Assembly (NCBI GenBank): GCA_025370055.1
Contig: CP073041.1
Span: 7,038,272 to 7,102,271 of the forward strand
Length of the DNA: 64,000 bases
DNA from: Woronichinia naegeliana WA131
GTDB lineage: Bacteria > Cyanobacteriota > Cyanobacteriia > Cyanobacteriales > Microcystaceae
Direction of reading: 5' to 3'
Position numbers and translations under genes: made by a program
Shown: positions 8,196 to 18,140 of the stretch, in pieces
Numbering within the stretch: position 1 is the first letter of the stretch
Layout of the letters: every line of letters starts with the position of its first letter
The notes under the pieces: model-generated
Database searches by the model: none
The model's input: the letters and a program-made list of their open reading frames with translations, nothing else
Told to the model about the DNA's origin: nothing

Positions 8196-8289
8196 GACTT
8201 TATTTTTCCAGTAAATTGTGAGGAGTTGTGAGGGGCGATCGCAAAATAGCGTTTGATCCCCCTTGTATCTTAAAGGAAGAGTGGTAGAC

Positions 8290-9637
<1,348 letters not shown>

Positions 9638-9771
9638 TTCTCTGATATTGGTTGAAAGAGTTAACATAACTCATTCTCTGACGAGTTGTATGAGGATGAG
9701 TTGTTTGTTTTGACTAATTTTATTTGATGAGCGATCCTATCAAGGCCTTGACAAACAAGATAATCGCTAAA

Positions 9772-9798
9772 TCCCCCTTAAAAAGGGGGACTTTTTTG
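9772..9798. terminator. Hairpin terminator between IS110 and cmpD
   Basis: tcccccttaaaaaggggga followed by cttttttg: an 8-bp stem with a T-run in plus orientation. The same stem reads partly as a terminator for the minus-strand cmp operon, which stops at 9840. Confidence 0.6.
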
Positions 9799-9839
9799 AA
9801 TTTGCAAGAGGTCTATTTTTGTTGCTTGATCACTCTGCT

Positions 9840-10709
9840 TTAAGCCGCATCATCATCGTGGGCAAAACGGTTATACAAGAAGTCCAGAGCATAGTTACGC
9901 AATTTGTAATACTCTGGGTCTTCCATAATACGATCGCGATCGCGGGGGCGCGAAAACGGAATGGTCATAATTTCCCCGATTTTAGCGTGTGGGCCATTGG
10001 TCATCATTACTAGGCGATCAGCCAGAAATAAGGCTTCATCAATATCGTGGGTAATCATCAACACCGTACAGCGATGTTCACCTTCGGTGCGCCCTTGGCG
10101 ACCGTTCCAAATTTGCAATAATTCTTCCTGTAATTCCTCTTTGGTAATGGCATCTAACGCCCCAAACGGTTCATCTAAAATTAAGACCTGGGGACGAATG
10201 GCTAAGGCTCTAGCAATCGAAACCCGTTGTTTCATTCCTCCCGAAATTTGCGTTGGTTTCTTGTCCATTGCTTCCGTTAAACCCACCATTGCTAAATGGT
10301 CTTTAGCGATCGCTTTTTTCTCGGCTTCGGATTTGTTGGGATAGACCGAATCTACCGCTAAATAAACATTTTCTAAGGCCGTTAACCAGGGCAAGAGAGC
10401 ATAACCTTGGAAAACTACCATGCGATCGGGGCCAGGTTCCACAATTTGTTTTCCACCGACTCGAACGGAACCTTCTGTGGGATGGGCAAAGCCTGAAACC
10501 ATGTTTAATAAAGTAGATTTACCGCAACCAGAGTGACCGATTACGCAGATAAATTCGCCTTCATTAACGGTTAAGTTAACATCTTCTAAAACGGTGTAGG
10601 GGCCGCGAGGCGTTTGATAAACTTTGGAAACATTTTCGATGCTTAAAAATGGTTCAGTAGCAGTGAGAGTTGCGTTCATAGGTTTGTCGAGAAGCTCTAA
10701 GTTTTGCAT
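9840..10709 (-). CDS. cmpD: Bicarbonate ABC transporter ATP-binding protein CmpD
   Basis: ABC ATPase of the high-affinity bicarbonate importer BCT1, acting at the plasma membrane with CmpC. It shows Walker A GHSGCGKST, signature ISGGMKQR and Walker B VLILDEPFGALD. I take the ATG at 10709 (MQNLELLDKP..., 289 aa); the longer frame upstream runs into repetitive attgataattgacaatt DNA, and the ATG at 10679 is another option. It lies about 200 bp downstream of cmpC. CmpD and NrtD are close relatives; the operon's CmpA decides the assignment. Two truncated copies of this gene's 3' end lie at 1016-1112 and 5294-5383. Confidence 0.85.
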   Translation of the reverse strand: MQNLELLDKPMNATLTATEPFLSIENVSKVYQTPRGPYTVLEDVNLTVNEGEFICVIGHSGCGKSTLLNMVSGFAHPTEGSVRVGGKQIVEPGPDRMVVFQGYALLPWLTALENVYLAVDSVYPNKSEAEKKAIAKDHLAMVGLTEAMDKKPTQISGGMKQRVSIARALAIRPQVLILDEPFGALDAITKEELQEELLQIWNGRQGRTEGEHRCTVLMITHDIDEALFLADRLVMMTNGPHAKIGEIMTIPFSRPRDRDRIMEDPEYYKLRNYALDFLYNRFAHDDDAA

Positions 10710-10916
10710 AATATTGATAGTTGACAATTGATAATTGACAATTAGTGAAATTACAGCCAACGATGCAACACAAGTTTTTCTGCCTAAGCTTTTAGGTTTT
10801 ATCCCCCTAAATCCCCCTTGGTAAGGGGGACTTCAAACCGTTAATTTGTCTGGTTCCCCCCTTTCAAAGGGGGGCTAGGGGGGATTTTATAACAGCAGCT
10901 TTTTCAGGGGAAAAGA
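10710..10916. repeat. Intergenic repeats between cmpC and cmpD
   Basis: This 207-bp gap holds the ttgataattgacaatt-type repeat (about 10716-10745) and two C-run/G-run hairpins (10802-10830 and 10853-10886: cccccc...gggggg), motif types also seen at 9772, 12998-13030 and 18050. They may attenuate or process the polycistronic message. No gene is seen. Confidence 0.5.
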
Positions 10917-12914
10917 TCAGGCTGAAACTAATCGCTGACCATCTAAATGCACTTCTGCCATCGTAAAATTGCGATGAATCTCTAAATGGGTGAGGTAAGA
11001 AATGGGATCATCGGCGTTAAATTCAATGCCATCAAATAGGGCGATCGGTTGCCGTTGATAATTCACATCCATGCCTAACTCCCTGGCGGCGGTACTAAAG
11101 ACACCTACGCGACAAACCCGTTCTAAAATTTCTACCCAATTACGAGGGAAAGGAATTTCACCCCAACGGGCCATCTGGGTCATCATCCAGAGATGTTCCG
11201 TCCGACTGGGACGATTGACATTCACGCCGTAAAAGAGGTGATGGGCATACTCTACTGGCTTATTTACATCACAGGTGTATTGATTAGGATCGCCCAGTTG
11301 AATGTACTCGATAGAAGTACTCAGATAATTGCGACCCGCTAAAATTTCGCGTATTTCCTGTTCATGCTGAGGATTAGCACAATATTCGCAGGCTTCTAAC
11401 AAGGCTTTCACTAAAGCAATATGGCTATTGGGATATTTGATCGCCCAATCTTCCCGTACTCCTAGTACCTTACCTGGATGACCCTGCCAAATTTCTAAAT
11501 CCGTCGCAATGGTGAAGCCAGCCCCTTCGATCGCCGCCCGTAGATTCCAAGGCTCACCGACACAATAACCGTCAATGGTTCCCGCTTTCAAATCCGCGAC
11601 CATCTGAGCGGGAGGAATGGTTTTTAGGTTCACATCGTGATCGGGATCAATGCCATTAGCCGCTAACCAGTAGCGCAACAGCAGATTGTGCATTGAAGAA
11701 GGGTGTACCATGCCAAGGGTATGATTTTCCCCCTCGGATTCCAGCAATAACTTTTTAAAATCGGCGGCAGTATAAACGCCCTTTTCGTATAACTCCTTAC
11801 TGAGGGTGACACCGTTACCATTGCGAGTCATGGTTAGAGCCGTTACAACGGGCAAAGATTGTTCTTGATGGCCGCCAGCCGTTAACCAAGTGGGCATTCC
11901 CGAAGGCATTTGAGCCGCATCCAGATACCCTCCTGCAATGCCGTCCACAATTCCGCGCCAACTGGTTTCCCGTACTAGGTTGACCTCATCCAAACCATGT
12001 TTGACAAAAAAGCCTTTTTCTTTAGCAATTACCAAGGGAGCACAAGCGGTTAAAGGCACATAACCCAGTTCTAAATTGATTTTTTCTAAGCCATGACGGG
12101 CAATAGTGGTAACTTTTTGAGCGCGTAATTTTTTAATCCGTTTCTGTTGATTTAAAAAGTAAATAATTTCACTTCTCAAACTGTAATAACTGGGATGATT
12201 AACGACTTCCATTCGTTTGCGAGGACGGGGAATATCTACTTCTAAAATGCCGCCAATTTTAGAGGAGGGGCCATTAGTTAACATGACGATGCGATCAGAC
12301 AATAAAACCGCTTCATCTACATCGTGAGTCACCATTACCGAAGTTACTTGATATTCCTCGCAAATCTTCATTAATTGTTCTTGCAAATTACCGCGAGTCA
12401 GGGCATCTAAGGCTCCAAACGGTTCATCTAATAGCAACACTTTAGGACGTATTGCTAAAGCGCGGGCGATCGCCACCCGTTGACGCATCCCCCCCGATAA
12501 TTCCTTGGGTAATTTCTCTACCGCATGACGCAAACCAACCAGATCAATATGCTGTTCAATAACCTCATTTTGTTCTTGGGCAGAACTTCCCGCCATCACT
12601 TCTTCAACGGCTAAGGCAATATTTTGACGCACCGTTAACCAAGGCAACAGGGAATAATTTTGAAAAACCACCATGCGATCGGGGCCAGGTTGTTTAATGC
12701 GTTGACCCTCTAGAGTAACGACTCCTTCCGTCGGTAAATCTAAACCCGCAATCATATTTAAAAGCGTAGATTTACCACAACCAGAGTGACCAATCAGAGA
12801 AATAAATTCACCCTTTTTTATTTCTAGATTAATTCCCTTGAGGGCGATATACTCACCACCACCAGAGAGGGGAAAAACTTTATCAATGTTATCAACAGCA
12901 ACAAAAACACTCAT
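10917..12914 (-). CDS. cmpC: Bicarbonate ABC transporter CmpC: ATPase fused to a CmpA-like domain (665 aa)
   Basis: Residues ~1-260 are an ABC ATPase (GHSGCGKST, LSGGMRQR, VLLLDEPFGALD). Residues ~285-665 are a substrate-binding-protein-like domain related to CmpA ([23 protein letters not shown] ... MVADLKAGTIDGYCVGEPWNLRA), the two-part design found in NrtC and CmpC, where the extra domain serves cytoplasmic regulation. The start at 12914 (MSVFVAVDNIDKVF) is chosen because the 28 codons before it are translated repeat DNA. Intact, normal length. Confidence 0.85.
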   Translation of the reverse strand: MSVFVAVDNIDKVFPLSGGGEYIALKGINLEIKKGEFISLIGHSGCGKSTLLNMIAGLDLPTEGVVTLEGQRIKQPGPDRMVVFQNYSLLPWLTVRQNIALAVEEVMAGSSAQEQNEVIEQHIDLVGLRHAVEKLPKELSGGMRQRVAIARALAIRPKVLLLDEPFGALDALTRGNLQEQLMKICEEYQVTSVMVTHDVDEAVLLSDRIVMLTNGPSSKIGGILEVDIPRPRKRMEVVNHPSYYSLRSEIIYFLNQQKRIKKLRAQKVTTIARHGLEKINLELGYVPLTACAPLVIAKEKGFFVKHGLDEVNLVRETSWRGIVDGIAGGYLDAAQMPSGMPTWLTAGGHQEQSLPVVTALTMTRNGNGVTLSKELYEKGVYTAADFKKLLLESEGENHTLGMVHPSSMHNLLLRYWLAANGIDPDHDVNLKTIPPAQMVADLKAGTIDGYCVGEPWNLRAAIEGAGFTIATDLEIWQGHPGKVLGVREDWAIKYPNSHIALVKALLEACEYCANPQHEQEIREILAGRNYLSTSIEYIQLGDPNQYTCDVNKPVEYAHHLFYGVNVNRPSRTEHLWMMTQMARWGEIPFPRNWVEILERVCRVGVFSTAARELGMDVNYQRQPIALFDGIEFNADDPISYLTHLEIHRNFTMAEVHLDGQRLVSA

Positions 12915-13057
12915 GATAGTTAATAGGGAATAGAGAAAAGTGAATAGAGGATAATTGAAAATGGATAATTGATAATGAACAATTACAAGGTTTAGCATTT
13001 GTCCCCCTTATCAAGGGGGGTAGGGGGGATCAAATTTTATGAAAACGTAGAAAAGAT

Positions 13058-13888
13058 CTACTCCTTGACAATCAAGGTCTGAACAAAAGCCATTAACTTA
13101 TCCAAAATTAAACCGATCGCGCCGATATAAACGAGAGCCAAGATAATGTCACTGATGTAATTATTTTGGTAAGAATCCCAGATAAAGAAACCAATCCCGA
13201 CAATCCCCGACATCACAATCTCCGCCGCAATAATCGCTAACCAAGCCAACCCGATCGCAATCCGTAGTCCAGTGAAAATGTAAGGTAAAGCCGAAGGAAT
13301 CAGAATTTTCAAAAAGAACTTTTGAGGTGCGAGTTGTAACACTTTACGGACATTAATGTAATCCTGGGGAATTTGTTGAACGCCAACCGCAGTATTAATT
13401 AAAATTGGCCAAACCGAGGTAATAAAAATCACGAATAACGCCGCAGGTTGATTTTGTTGTAAAGCCGCTAATGCTAAGGGAACCCAAGCCAAAGGGGGAA
13501 CAGTTCTTAAAAATTGAAAAAGAGGATCTAAGGCTTTATTCCAAAAAGAATTTAAACCAATGACAATACCAACAGAAATACCCACAACAGCCGCGAGAGA
13601 ATAACCAATTAAAACCCGTTGCAGACTGGCCATTGCTTGCCAGAACAAACCCACATCCGTGCCACCGCGATTAAAGAAAGGATACATCAAATAAATGCGA
13701 GTCCGTTCATTAGTAATTAAATCCGTTGGAGGGGGTAATTTAATCAGTCCTGTCATCGAACAGATTTGCCAGACAATCAGAAATCCTAAAATTCCGACAA
13801 TGGGGGGTAAGATATTTTGGGAATTTTTGTGCCAGAATTTCGCTAAAGGATTCGGGCTAGGACGATTCGTTTTTAAAGTGGTTGCCAT
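13058..13888 (-). CDS. cmpB: Bicarbonate ABC transporter permease CmpB (276 aa)
   Basis: Inner-membrane permease with about six hydrophobic segments and the EAA-loop region (GLRIAIGLAWLAIIAAEIV, near residues 205-223), matching the NrtB/CmpB/SsuC family. The start at 13888 (MATTLKTNRPSPN) has GAGGAG-type purines upstream (TTGAGGAGCTTTACATT) and excludes 12 codons of repeat-derived sequence. It lies 143 bp upstream of cmpC in the operon. Confidence 0.85.
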   Translation of the reverse strand: MATTLKTNRPSPNPLAKFWHKNSQNILPPIVGILGFLIVWQICSMTGLIKLPPPTDLITNERTRIYLMYPFFNRGGTDVGLFWQAMASLQRVLIGYSLAAVVGISVGIVIGLNSFWNKALDPLFQFLRTVPPLAWVPLALAALQQNQPAALFVIFITSVWPILINTAVGVQQIPQDYINVRKVLQLAPQKFFLKILIPSALPYIFTGLRIAIGLAWLAIIAAEIVMSGIVGIGFFIWDSYQNNYISDIILALVYIGAIGLILDKLMAFVQTLIVKE

Positions 13889-14044
13889 AATGTAAAGCTC
13901 CTCAATTGAATTGATAATTGACAATGGATAGTTGATAATTAGTAGTTGGAAATTAGTTGATGATGGACAGTTTATAATTGATAATTAGGAGTTAACTAAG
14001 TGACAAAAAACGATGCTTCATTATTAATTGTCAATTATCCATTA
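13889..14044. repeat. attgataattgacaatt-type repeats between cmpA and cmpB
   Basis: The cmpA-cmpB gap is built of repeated and inverted variants of ttgataattgacaatt / aattgtcaattatc. The same type is found in the two other cmp gaps. Such AT-rich repeats are common between cyanobacterial genes; no gene is seen. Confidence 0.55.
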
Positions 14045-15400
14045 TCAATTAACTTTAATTGCCAAGCTATTAAGATAGGCTTGCGGATTTGCAGGATCAA
14101 AAACTTTGCCATCAAAGAATTTTTCAACTCCACGAGAATCCCCTGTAGGAATGTCGGCGGCGGGAATACCAGCTTCTTTAGCCGCTTCTTTCCAAATATC
14201 AGAACGATTGACTTTATCAATCAAATTCTTAGAGCCTTCCAGATAGGTTTTAGGCAAGAAACCCCAACGTACACTTTCCGTTAAAAACCAAAGATCAAGG
14301 CTCTTATAGGGATAGGAAATAACACCTTTGTCGGTTTTCCAATAACGGACAGCCATATTAAAATCATCAATATCGGGCTGACCATCTCCCATCACATATT
14401 TGCCCATAAACATTGGTTCTAAGGTTGCCGCAGGAACATTAAAGTAACTCGCTTTAGCAACAATTTGAGCCAATTCTTTACGGTTTTCCTGTTTGTCACA
14501 CCATTGCTGGGCTTCCATTACCGCTTTTAAAATTGCTTTAGTTGCCTTGGGATTTTTATCAACCCAATCGGCTCGCATTCCTAAATATTCTTCAGGATGA
14601 GAAGGCCAAATTTGAGCCGTTAAAGCCGCAACAAAACCAATGTCATCTTTAATTAAACGTCCTGGCCAAGGATCGCCCGTGCTAAATCCTTCCATTGTTC
14701 CCGTTTTCATATTGGCAACAGTTTGGGCGGCAGGAACAGTCAACAAACTAACATCTTTGTCGGGATCAATTCCCCCGGCGGCCAACCAATAACGAATCCA
14801 AAAGTCTTGATTTGCTTTCGGAAAAGTATAGGCGGCTCTAAATTTTTTGCCTTCTTTTGCTAATCCCTGGATATAGTCCTTGGCTTTGGACATATCGAGG
14901 CTAATATTTTTGCCCATTTGACTTTTGGAGATCGCAATACCATTACCCTGGGTGTTTAACATGGCCAACACATACATCGGAATCCCACTGGGATTTTTAG
15001 TAATTAAACCCTCGGAAATTAGGTAAGGCATAGGCATTTGCCACTGACCACCATCAATACCGCCCCCCGCCGAACCAATTTCGACGTTATCTCTAGCGGC
15101 TCCCCAGTTGGCTTGCTTAGACACTTCCGCATCAGTCATGCCGTACTTAGCAAAAAAGCCTTTTTCCTTGGCAATAATTAACGGGGCCGCCTCAAAAATA
15201 GGCATAAAACCGAGTTTAACCTTGGTGGTTTCAGGGGTGGTTTCAGGGGTTAGGTTTGTCGCTTGAGTAGTGGCAGTAGTTGTAGTCCCACTGTTTCCTT
15301 GGGGTTCGGGAGGATTGCCCAAGCAGCCTTTTAAGAAGATGGAACTGCTGGCCACCATCCCTGCGGTGATTAAAAATTTGCGGCGATTAAATGAATTCAT
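14045..15400 (-). CDS. cmpA: Bicarbonate-binding lipoprotein CmpA (451 aa)
   Basis: Periplasmic solute-binding lipoprotein of the BCT1 transporter. The N-terminus has a twin-arginine-like RRKFL and a lipobox LKGC (Cys about residue 26). The body follows Cmp[44 protein letters not shown]. The decisive stretch is [16 protein letters not shown] (about residues 268-283): CmpA has Glu (HPEE) where NrtA has a nitrate-contacting Lys (HPEK). Bicarbonate is therefore the likely substrate. No nirA or narB accompanies the cluster, which also argues against nitrate transport. Confidence 0.88.
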   Translation of the reverse strand: MNSFNRRKFLITAGMVASSSIFLKGCLGNPPEPQGNSGTTTTATTQATNLTPETTPETTKVKLGFMPIFEAAPLIIAKEKGFFAKYGMTDAEVSKQANWGAARDNVEIGSAGGGIDGGQWQMPMPYLISEGLITKNPSGIPMYVLAMLNTQGNGIAISKSQMGKNISLDMSKAKDYIQGLAKEGKKFRAAYTFPKANQDFWIRYWLAAGGIDPDKDVSLLTVPAAQTVANMKTGTMEGFSTGDPWPGRLIKDDIGFVAALTAQIWPSHPEEYLGMRADWVDKNPKATKAILKAVMEAQQWCDKQENRKELAQIVAKASYFNVPAATLEPMFMGKYVMGDGQPDIDDFNMAVRYWKTDKGVISYPYKSLDLWFLTESVRWGFLPKTYLEGSKNLIDKVNRSDIWKEAAKEAGIPAADIPTGDSRGVEKFFDGKVFDPANPQAYLNSLAIKVN

Positions 15401-15439
15401 GGGGAATAGTAATAGAGAGAAGCTATTTTAAAATGGGGA

Positions 15440-15544
15440 TCAATTGAGAGTATCGGGGTTAGGGAAGAGCAGGGATTTCAGCCCGAAGAGTAAGACCAGT
15501 AAAGCAAAGTAACCTGTAAAACCGTAGATAATTAAATCTGTCAT
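15440..15544 (-). CDS. 34-aa single-pass membrane miniprotein leading the cmp operon
   Basis: A minus-strand ORF of 34 codons starts at ATG 15544 behind a strong Shine-Dalgarno (GAGGAAAT, 8 bases before). It begins MTDLIIYGFTGYFALLVLLF, has one hydrophobic span (about residues 4-28) and a short polar tail ending NPDTLN. It ends 39 bp before cmpA, on the same strand, so it is probably the first gene of the cmp transcript. I do not recognise the family. It resembles in size and design the small one-helix subunits of photosynthetic and respiratory complexes. Confidence 0.6.
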   Translation of the reverse strand: MTDLIIYGFTGYFALLVLLFGLKSLLFPNPDTLN

Positions 15545-15565
15545 CGTGATTTCCTCAATTCGTTG

Positions 15566-15580
15566 AATTTAATCATAAAG
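15566..15580 (-). promoter_or_regulatory. Possible -10 box of the cmp operon
   Basis: On the minus strand TTTATGATTAAA contains TATGAT, about 30 bp upstream of the miniprotein ATG. No clear NtcA site (GTA-N8-TAC) and no unambiguous CmpR-type TTA-N7/8-TAA pair was found between it and the MITE at 15857. Confidence 0.3.
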
Positions 15581-15662
15581 GAAATCTAAGATAGATAAAT
15601 ACCCAATATTTTATTTATACGATAGGCTTTGTCTATTGATATTCAAGGTGTTTCTAGGTTAG

Positions 15663-15857
15663 CATTGGTGTCAACTTAAGCCAAAAGCCTTACTAAATAA
15701 GGATCGTAGGATGGATTATGCGATCCTAACCCATCATCAATCAACGATTAATCAAGCGTTATAGTTTCTAATCCTCCGAAATAAGGCTCAACGGCTCGTC
15801 ATCAAACGGTTCCAAAGCCTTAATTAGCAAGAGTTACACATTAAGTTGACACAGATG
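15663..15857. mobile_element. 195-bp MITE with IS4-type ends upstream of the cmp operon
   Basis: Ends cattggtgtcaacttaagcc (15663) and ttaagttgacacagatg (15857) are those of the IS4-type elements at 39715-41163 and 52766-55908. A perfect 9-bp target duplication ctaggttag flanks it (15654-15662 and 15858-15866), the same length as for the full elements. It encodes nothing and lies 118 bp upstream of the miniprotein start codon, at the edge of the cmp promoter. Confidence 0.88.
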
Positions 15858-15866
15858 CTAGGTTAG

Positions 15867-16400
15867 TCGCCGTAACGATAAGTTTTTGCGTCGATCACTT
15901 AGCGCATCGGATCTAGTAGTACCAATGAAGAACTTTTTCTGACCCAACCAACGGTTTCTCAGTCGATGAAGCAACTTACAAAAAAGGTTCTTAGGTACTT
16001 ATTATGCTAAATATGAGGTTATCTACTCCAGAACCCTTGCCAGGAAAGGGTTTCCTTGTTTTTACACTTAATTCATGCCAAATTAACTGACAGTTTTCAC
16101 CGAAAGCCTTATACAGCAAGGATTGTAGAGGTTGATAAGACGTGGCACTGGTGGTTAACAGTAAGGTTCCCGTACCAAAACCAGAGTTGCCTGAGATGCC
16201 ATCACATAGCTTCTGAGACTAATCAGTTTTTTCTCATGTTAAAGGGGATTGATATCAATGTGAGGAGATTGATTCTCATTACTCATCTATCACAATCGTT
16301 GTATTGTATGAATTTATGGTGTGAATTTGCAGTAACCTAAACAATATCGGGTTCAAAAAAAGATCAAGAACTTCCCCGAAAACCGCTATTTTTAACCAGC
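15867..16400. other. Intergenic region upstream of trpS
   Basis: About 530 bp with no gene I can support. A hairpin aacccttgccaggaaagggtt lies at about 16030-16050. An ORF of 94 codons (16056-16340) lacks a ribosome binding site and any family resemblance and is probably chance. Confidence 0.4.
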
Positions 16401-17408
16401 ATGGGCAAACAACGAATTCTTTCCGGTGTACAACCGACAGGCAATCTTCACCTCGGCAACTATTTAGGTGCGATCCGTAACTGGGTCGAAAATCAAGCGG
16501 ACTACAATAATTTTTTCTGTGTGGTAGATCTACACGCCATCACGGTTCCCCACAATCCCAAAACCCTAGCAGAAGATACCTACACGATCGCGGCTTTGTA
16601 CTTAGCCTGTGGTATTGATCTTCAGTACTCTACCATTTTTGTGCAATCCCAGGTCACGGCCCACAGCGAACTGGCTTGGTTGCTAAATTGTATTACCCCC
16701 CTCAATTGGCTAGAGCGCATGATTCAATTCAAGGAAAAGGCTCTTAAACAAGGGGAAAATGTCAGTGTGGGACTGCTGGACTATCCCATTCTCATGGCAG
16801 CAGATATTTTGCTCTACGATGCCGATAAGGTTCCTGTGGGAGAAGACCAGAAGCAACATCTAGAGTTAACCAGGGATATTGTGATCCGCGTTAACGACAA
16901 ATTTGGCAGTACGGATCGCCCCATTTTAAAATTACCAGAACCCTTAATTCGTCAAGAAGGAGCCAGGGTGATGAGCTTATTAGATGGCACGAAAAAAATG
17001 TCTAAATCCGATGAATCTGAACTCAGTCGGATCAATGTCCTAGACCCCCCCGATCTGATTCAGAAAAAGATCAAAAAATGCAAAACTGATCCTATTAAAG
17101 GTCTGACTTTTGACGATCGCGATCGCCCTGAATGCCATAATCTCCTAACCATTTATAGCCTACTCTCAGGAAAATCTAAAGCTCTCGTCGCGGAAGAATG
17201 TCGAGAAATGGGCTGGGGTCAATTTAAACCCCTTTTAACGGAAACCACCATCGCCGCTTTACAACCCATTCAGGAAAAATATCAGGCCATCCGCTCAGAA
17301 TCGGGTTATTTACAATCGGTCTTGCGCGAGGGTCAGGAAAAAGCGGCAGCAGTGGCCAATCAAACCTTAAGTCGGGTTAAAGAGTCCCTTGGCTTTTTGC
17401 CATCTTAA
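16401..17408 (+). CDS. trpS: Tryptophanyl-tRNA synthetase
   Basis: Class I aminoacyl-tRNA synthetase charging tRNA-Trp. The HIGH-type signature is GNLHLGNYLG (residues ~14-23) after SGVQPTG, and the KMSKS loop is KKMSKSD (~200-206). VGEDQKQHLELTRDI is the conserved dimer-type segment. 335 aa is the normal bacterial length. The start MGKQRILSGVQPTGN matches the family. It may be co-transcribed with the cyclophilin 77 bp downstream. Confidence 0.97.
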   Translation: MGKQRILSGVQPTGNLHLGNYLGAIRNWVENQADYNNFFCVVDLHAITVPHNPKTLAEDTYTIAALYLACGIDLQYSTIFVQSQVTAHSELAWLLNCITPLNWLERMIQFKEKALKQGENVSVGLLDYPILMAADILLYDADKVPVGEDQKQHLELTRDIVIRVNDKFGSTDRPILKLPEPLIRQEGARVMSLLDGTKKMSKSDESELSRINVLDPPDLIQKKIKKCKTDPIKGLTFDDRDRPECHNLLTIYSLLSGKSKALVAEECREMGWGQFKPLLTETTIAALQPIQEKYQAIRSESGYLQSVLREGQEKAAAVANQTLSRVKESLGFLPS

Positions 17409-17485
17409 CTAGGCGATTAGAAACTGCTTTAAAAAGAGATAGGCTATGATTGTTGTGTTTTGCAAACTGCTAGAAGAAAATCTCC

Positions 17486-17995
17486 ATGACCAAAGTTTAT
17501 TTTGATATCGCTATTGGTAGCGAACCCGATCGCCGCATTGTGATGGAATTATTTGATGATGTAACTCCTACAACGGCCGAAAACTTCCGCGCTCTTTGTA
17601 CGGGAGAAAAGGGAGTGGGTAAAGCCGGTAAACCTCTCCATTTTAAAGGCTCTCTCTTCCATCGGATTATTCCTAATTTTATGGCCCAAGGGGGAGATTT
17701 TACTCGTGGCAATGGAACGGGTGGAGAATCCATCTACGGCGAAAAGTTTGCCGACGAGAATTTTAAAAAGAAACACGATAAACCTGGTTTACTCTCGATG
17801 GCTAATGCTGGCCCCGATACCAATGGTTCCCAATTTTTTCTAACCTTTGTGGAAACGCCCTGGCTAGACGGTAAACACGTTGTCTTTGGCGAGGTGGTGG
17901 AAGGACTCGAAGTGCTGAAATTGCTCGAAGCTCAAGGTAGTGACAGTGGTAAGACTAAAGTTCCTGTAACGATTACTAATTCCGGTCAACTTTAA
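17486..17995 (+). CDS. Cyclophilin-type peptidyl-prolyl cis-trans isomerase (169 aa)
   Basis: Catalyses proline isomerisation during folding. The full cyclophilin signature is present: [39 protein letters not shown] (with the catalytic Arg and Phe), [18 protein letters not shown] and [12 protein letters not shown]. There is no signal peptide, so it is cytosolic. The divergent-loop insertion ([16 protein letters not shown]) is of the eukaryote-like type found in cyanobacteria. Strong C/G hairpin follows at 18047. Confidence 0.95.
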   Translation: MTKVYFDIAIGSEPDRRIVMELFDDVTPTTAENFRALCTGEKGVGKAGKPLHFKGSLFHRIIPNFMAQGGDFTRGNGTGGESIYGEKFADENFKKKHDKPGLLSMANAGPDTNGSQFFLTFVETPWLDGKHVVFGEVVEGLEVLKLLEAQGSDSGKTKVPVTITNSGQL

Positions 17996-18046
17996 GTTTC
18001 TTATTCTGGCCCACCGCGATCGCTGTTAAGTTTTAGCTGCGAACAT

Positions 18047-18082
18047 TGAATCCCCCCTTGAATAAGCCCAGTTTGCTTAAGG
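18047..18082. terminator. Strong hairpin between cyclophilin and M23 peptidase genes
   Basis: ccccccttgaataagc ... gcttaagggggg forms a long stem. No T-run follows on either strand, so it may act as a bidirectional transcription barrier between the two convergent genes. Confidence 0.45.
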
Positions 18083-18140
18083 GGGGAAGCGAAGAAAAAC
18101 ACTAATCTACCGACAGAAGGTACTGTATATTGTATCTACT

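Noticed and set aside
9840-15400. Annotation of the operon as nitrate transporter nrtABCD
   Set aside because: HPEE instead of HPEK in the binding protein and other CmpA-like segments favour bicarbonate; no nitrate reductase genes adjacent.
15545-15662. NtcA or CmpR binding sites before the cmp operon
   Set aside because: No GTA-N8-TAC palindrome and no unambiguous TTA-N7/8-TAA pair could be found by eye.
16056-16340. 94-aa plus-strand ORF upstream of trpS
   Set aside because: No ribosome binding site, no recognisable family, odd composition; ends just before the trpS leader. Probably chance.
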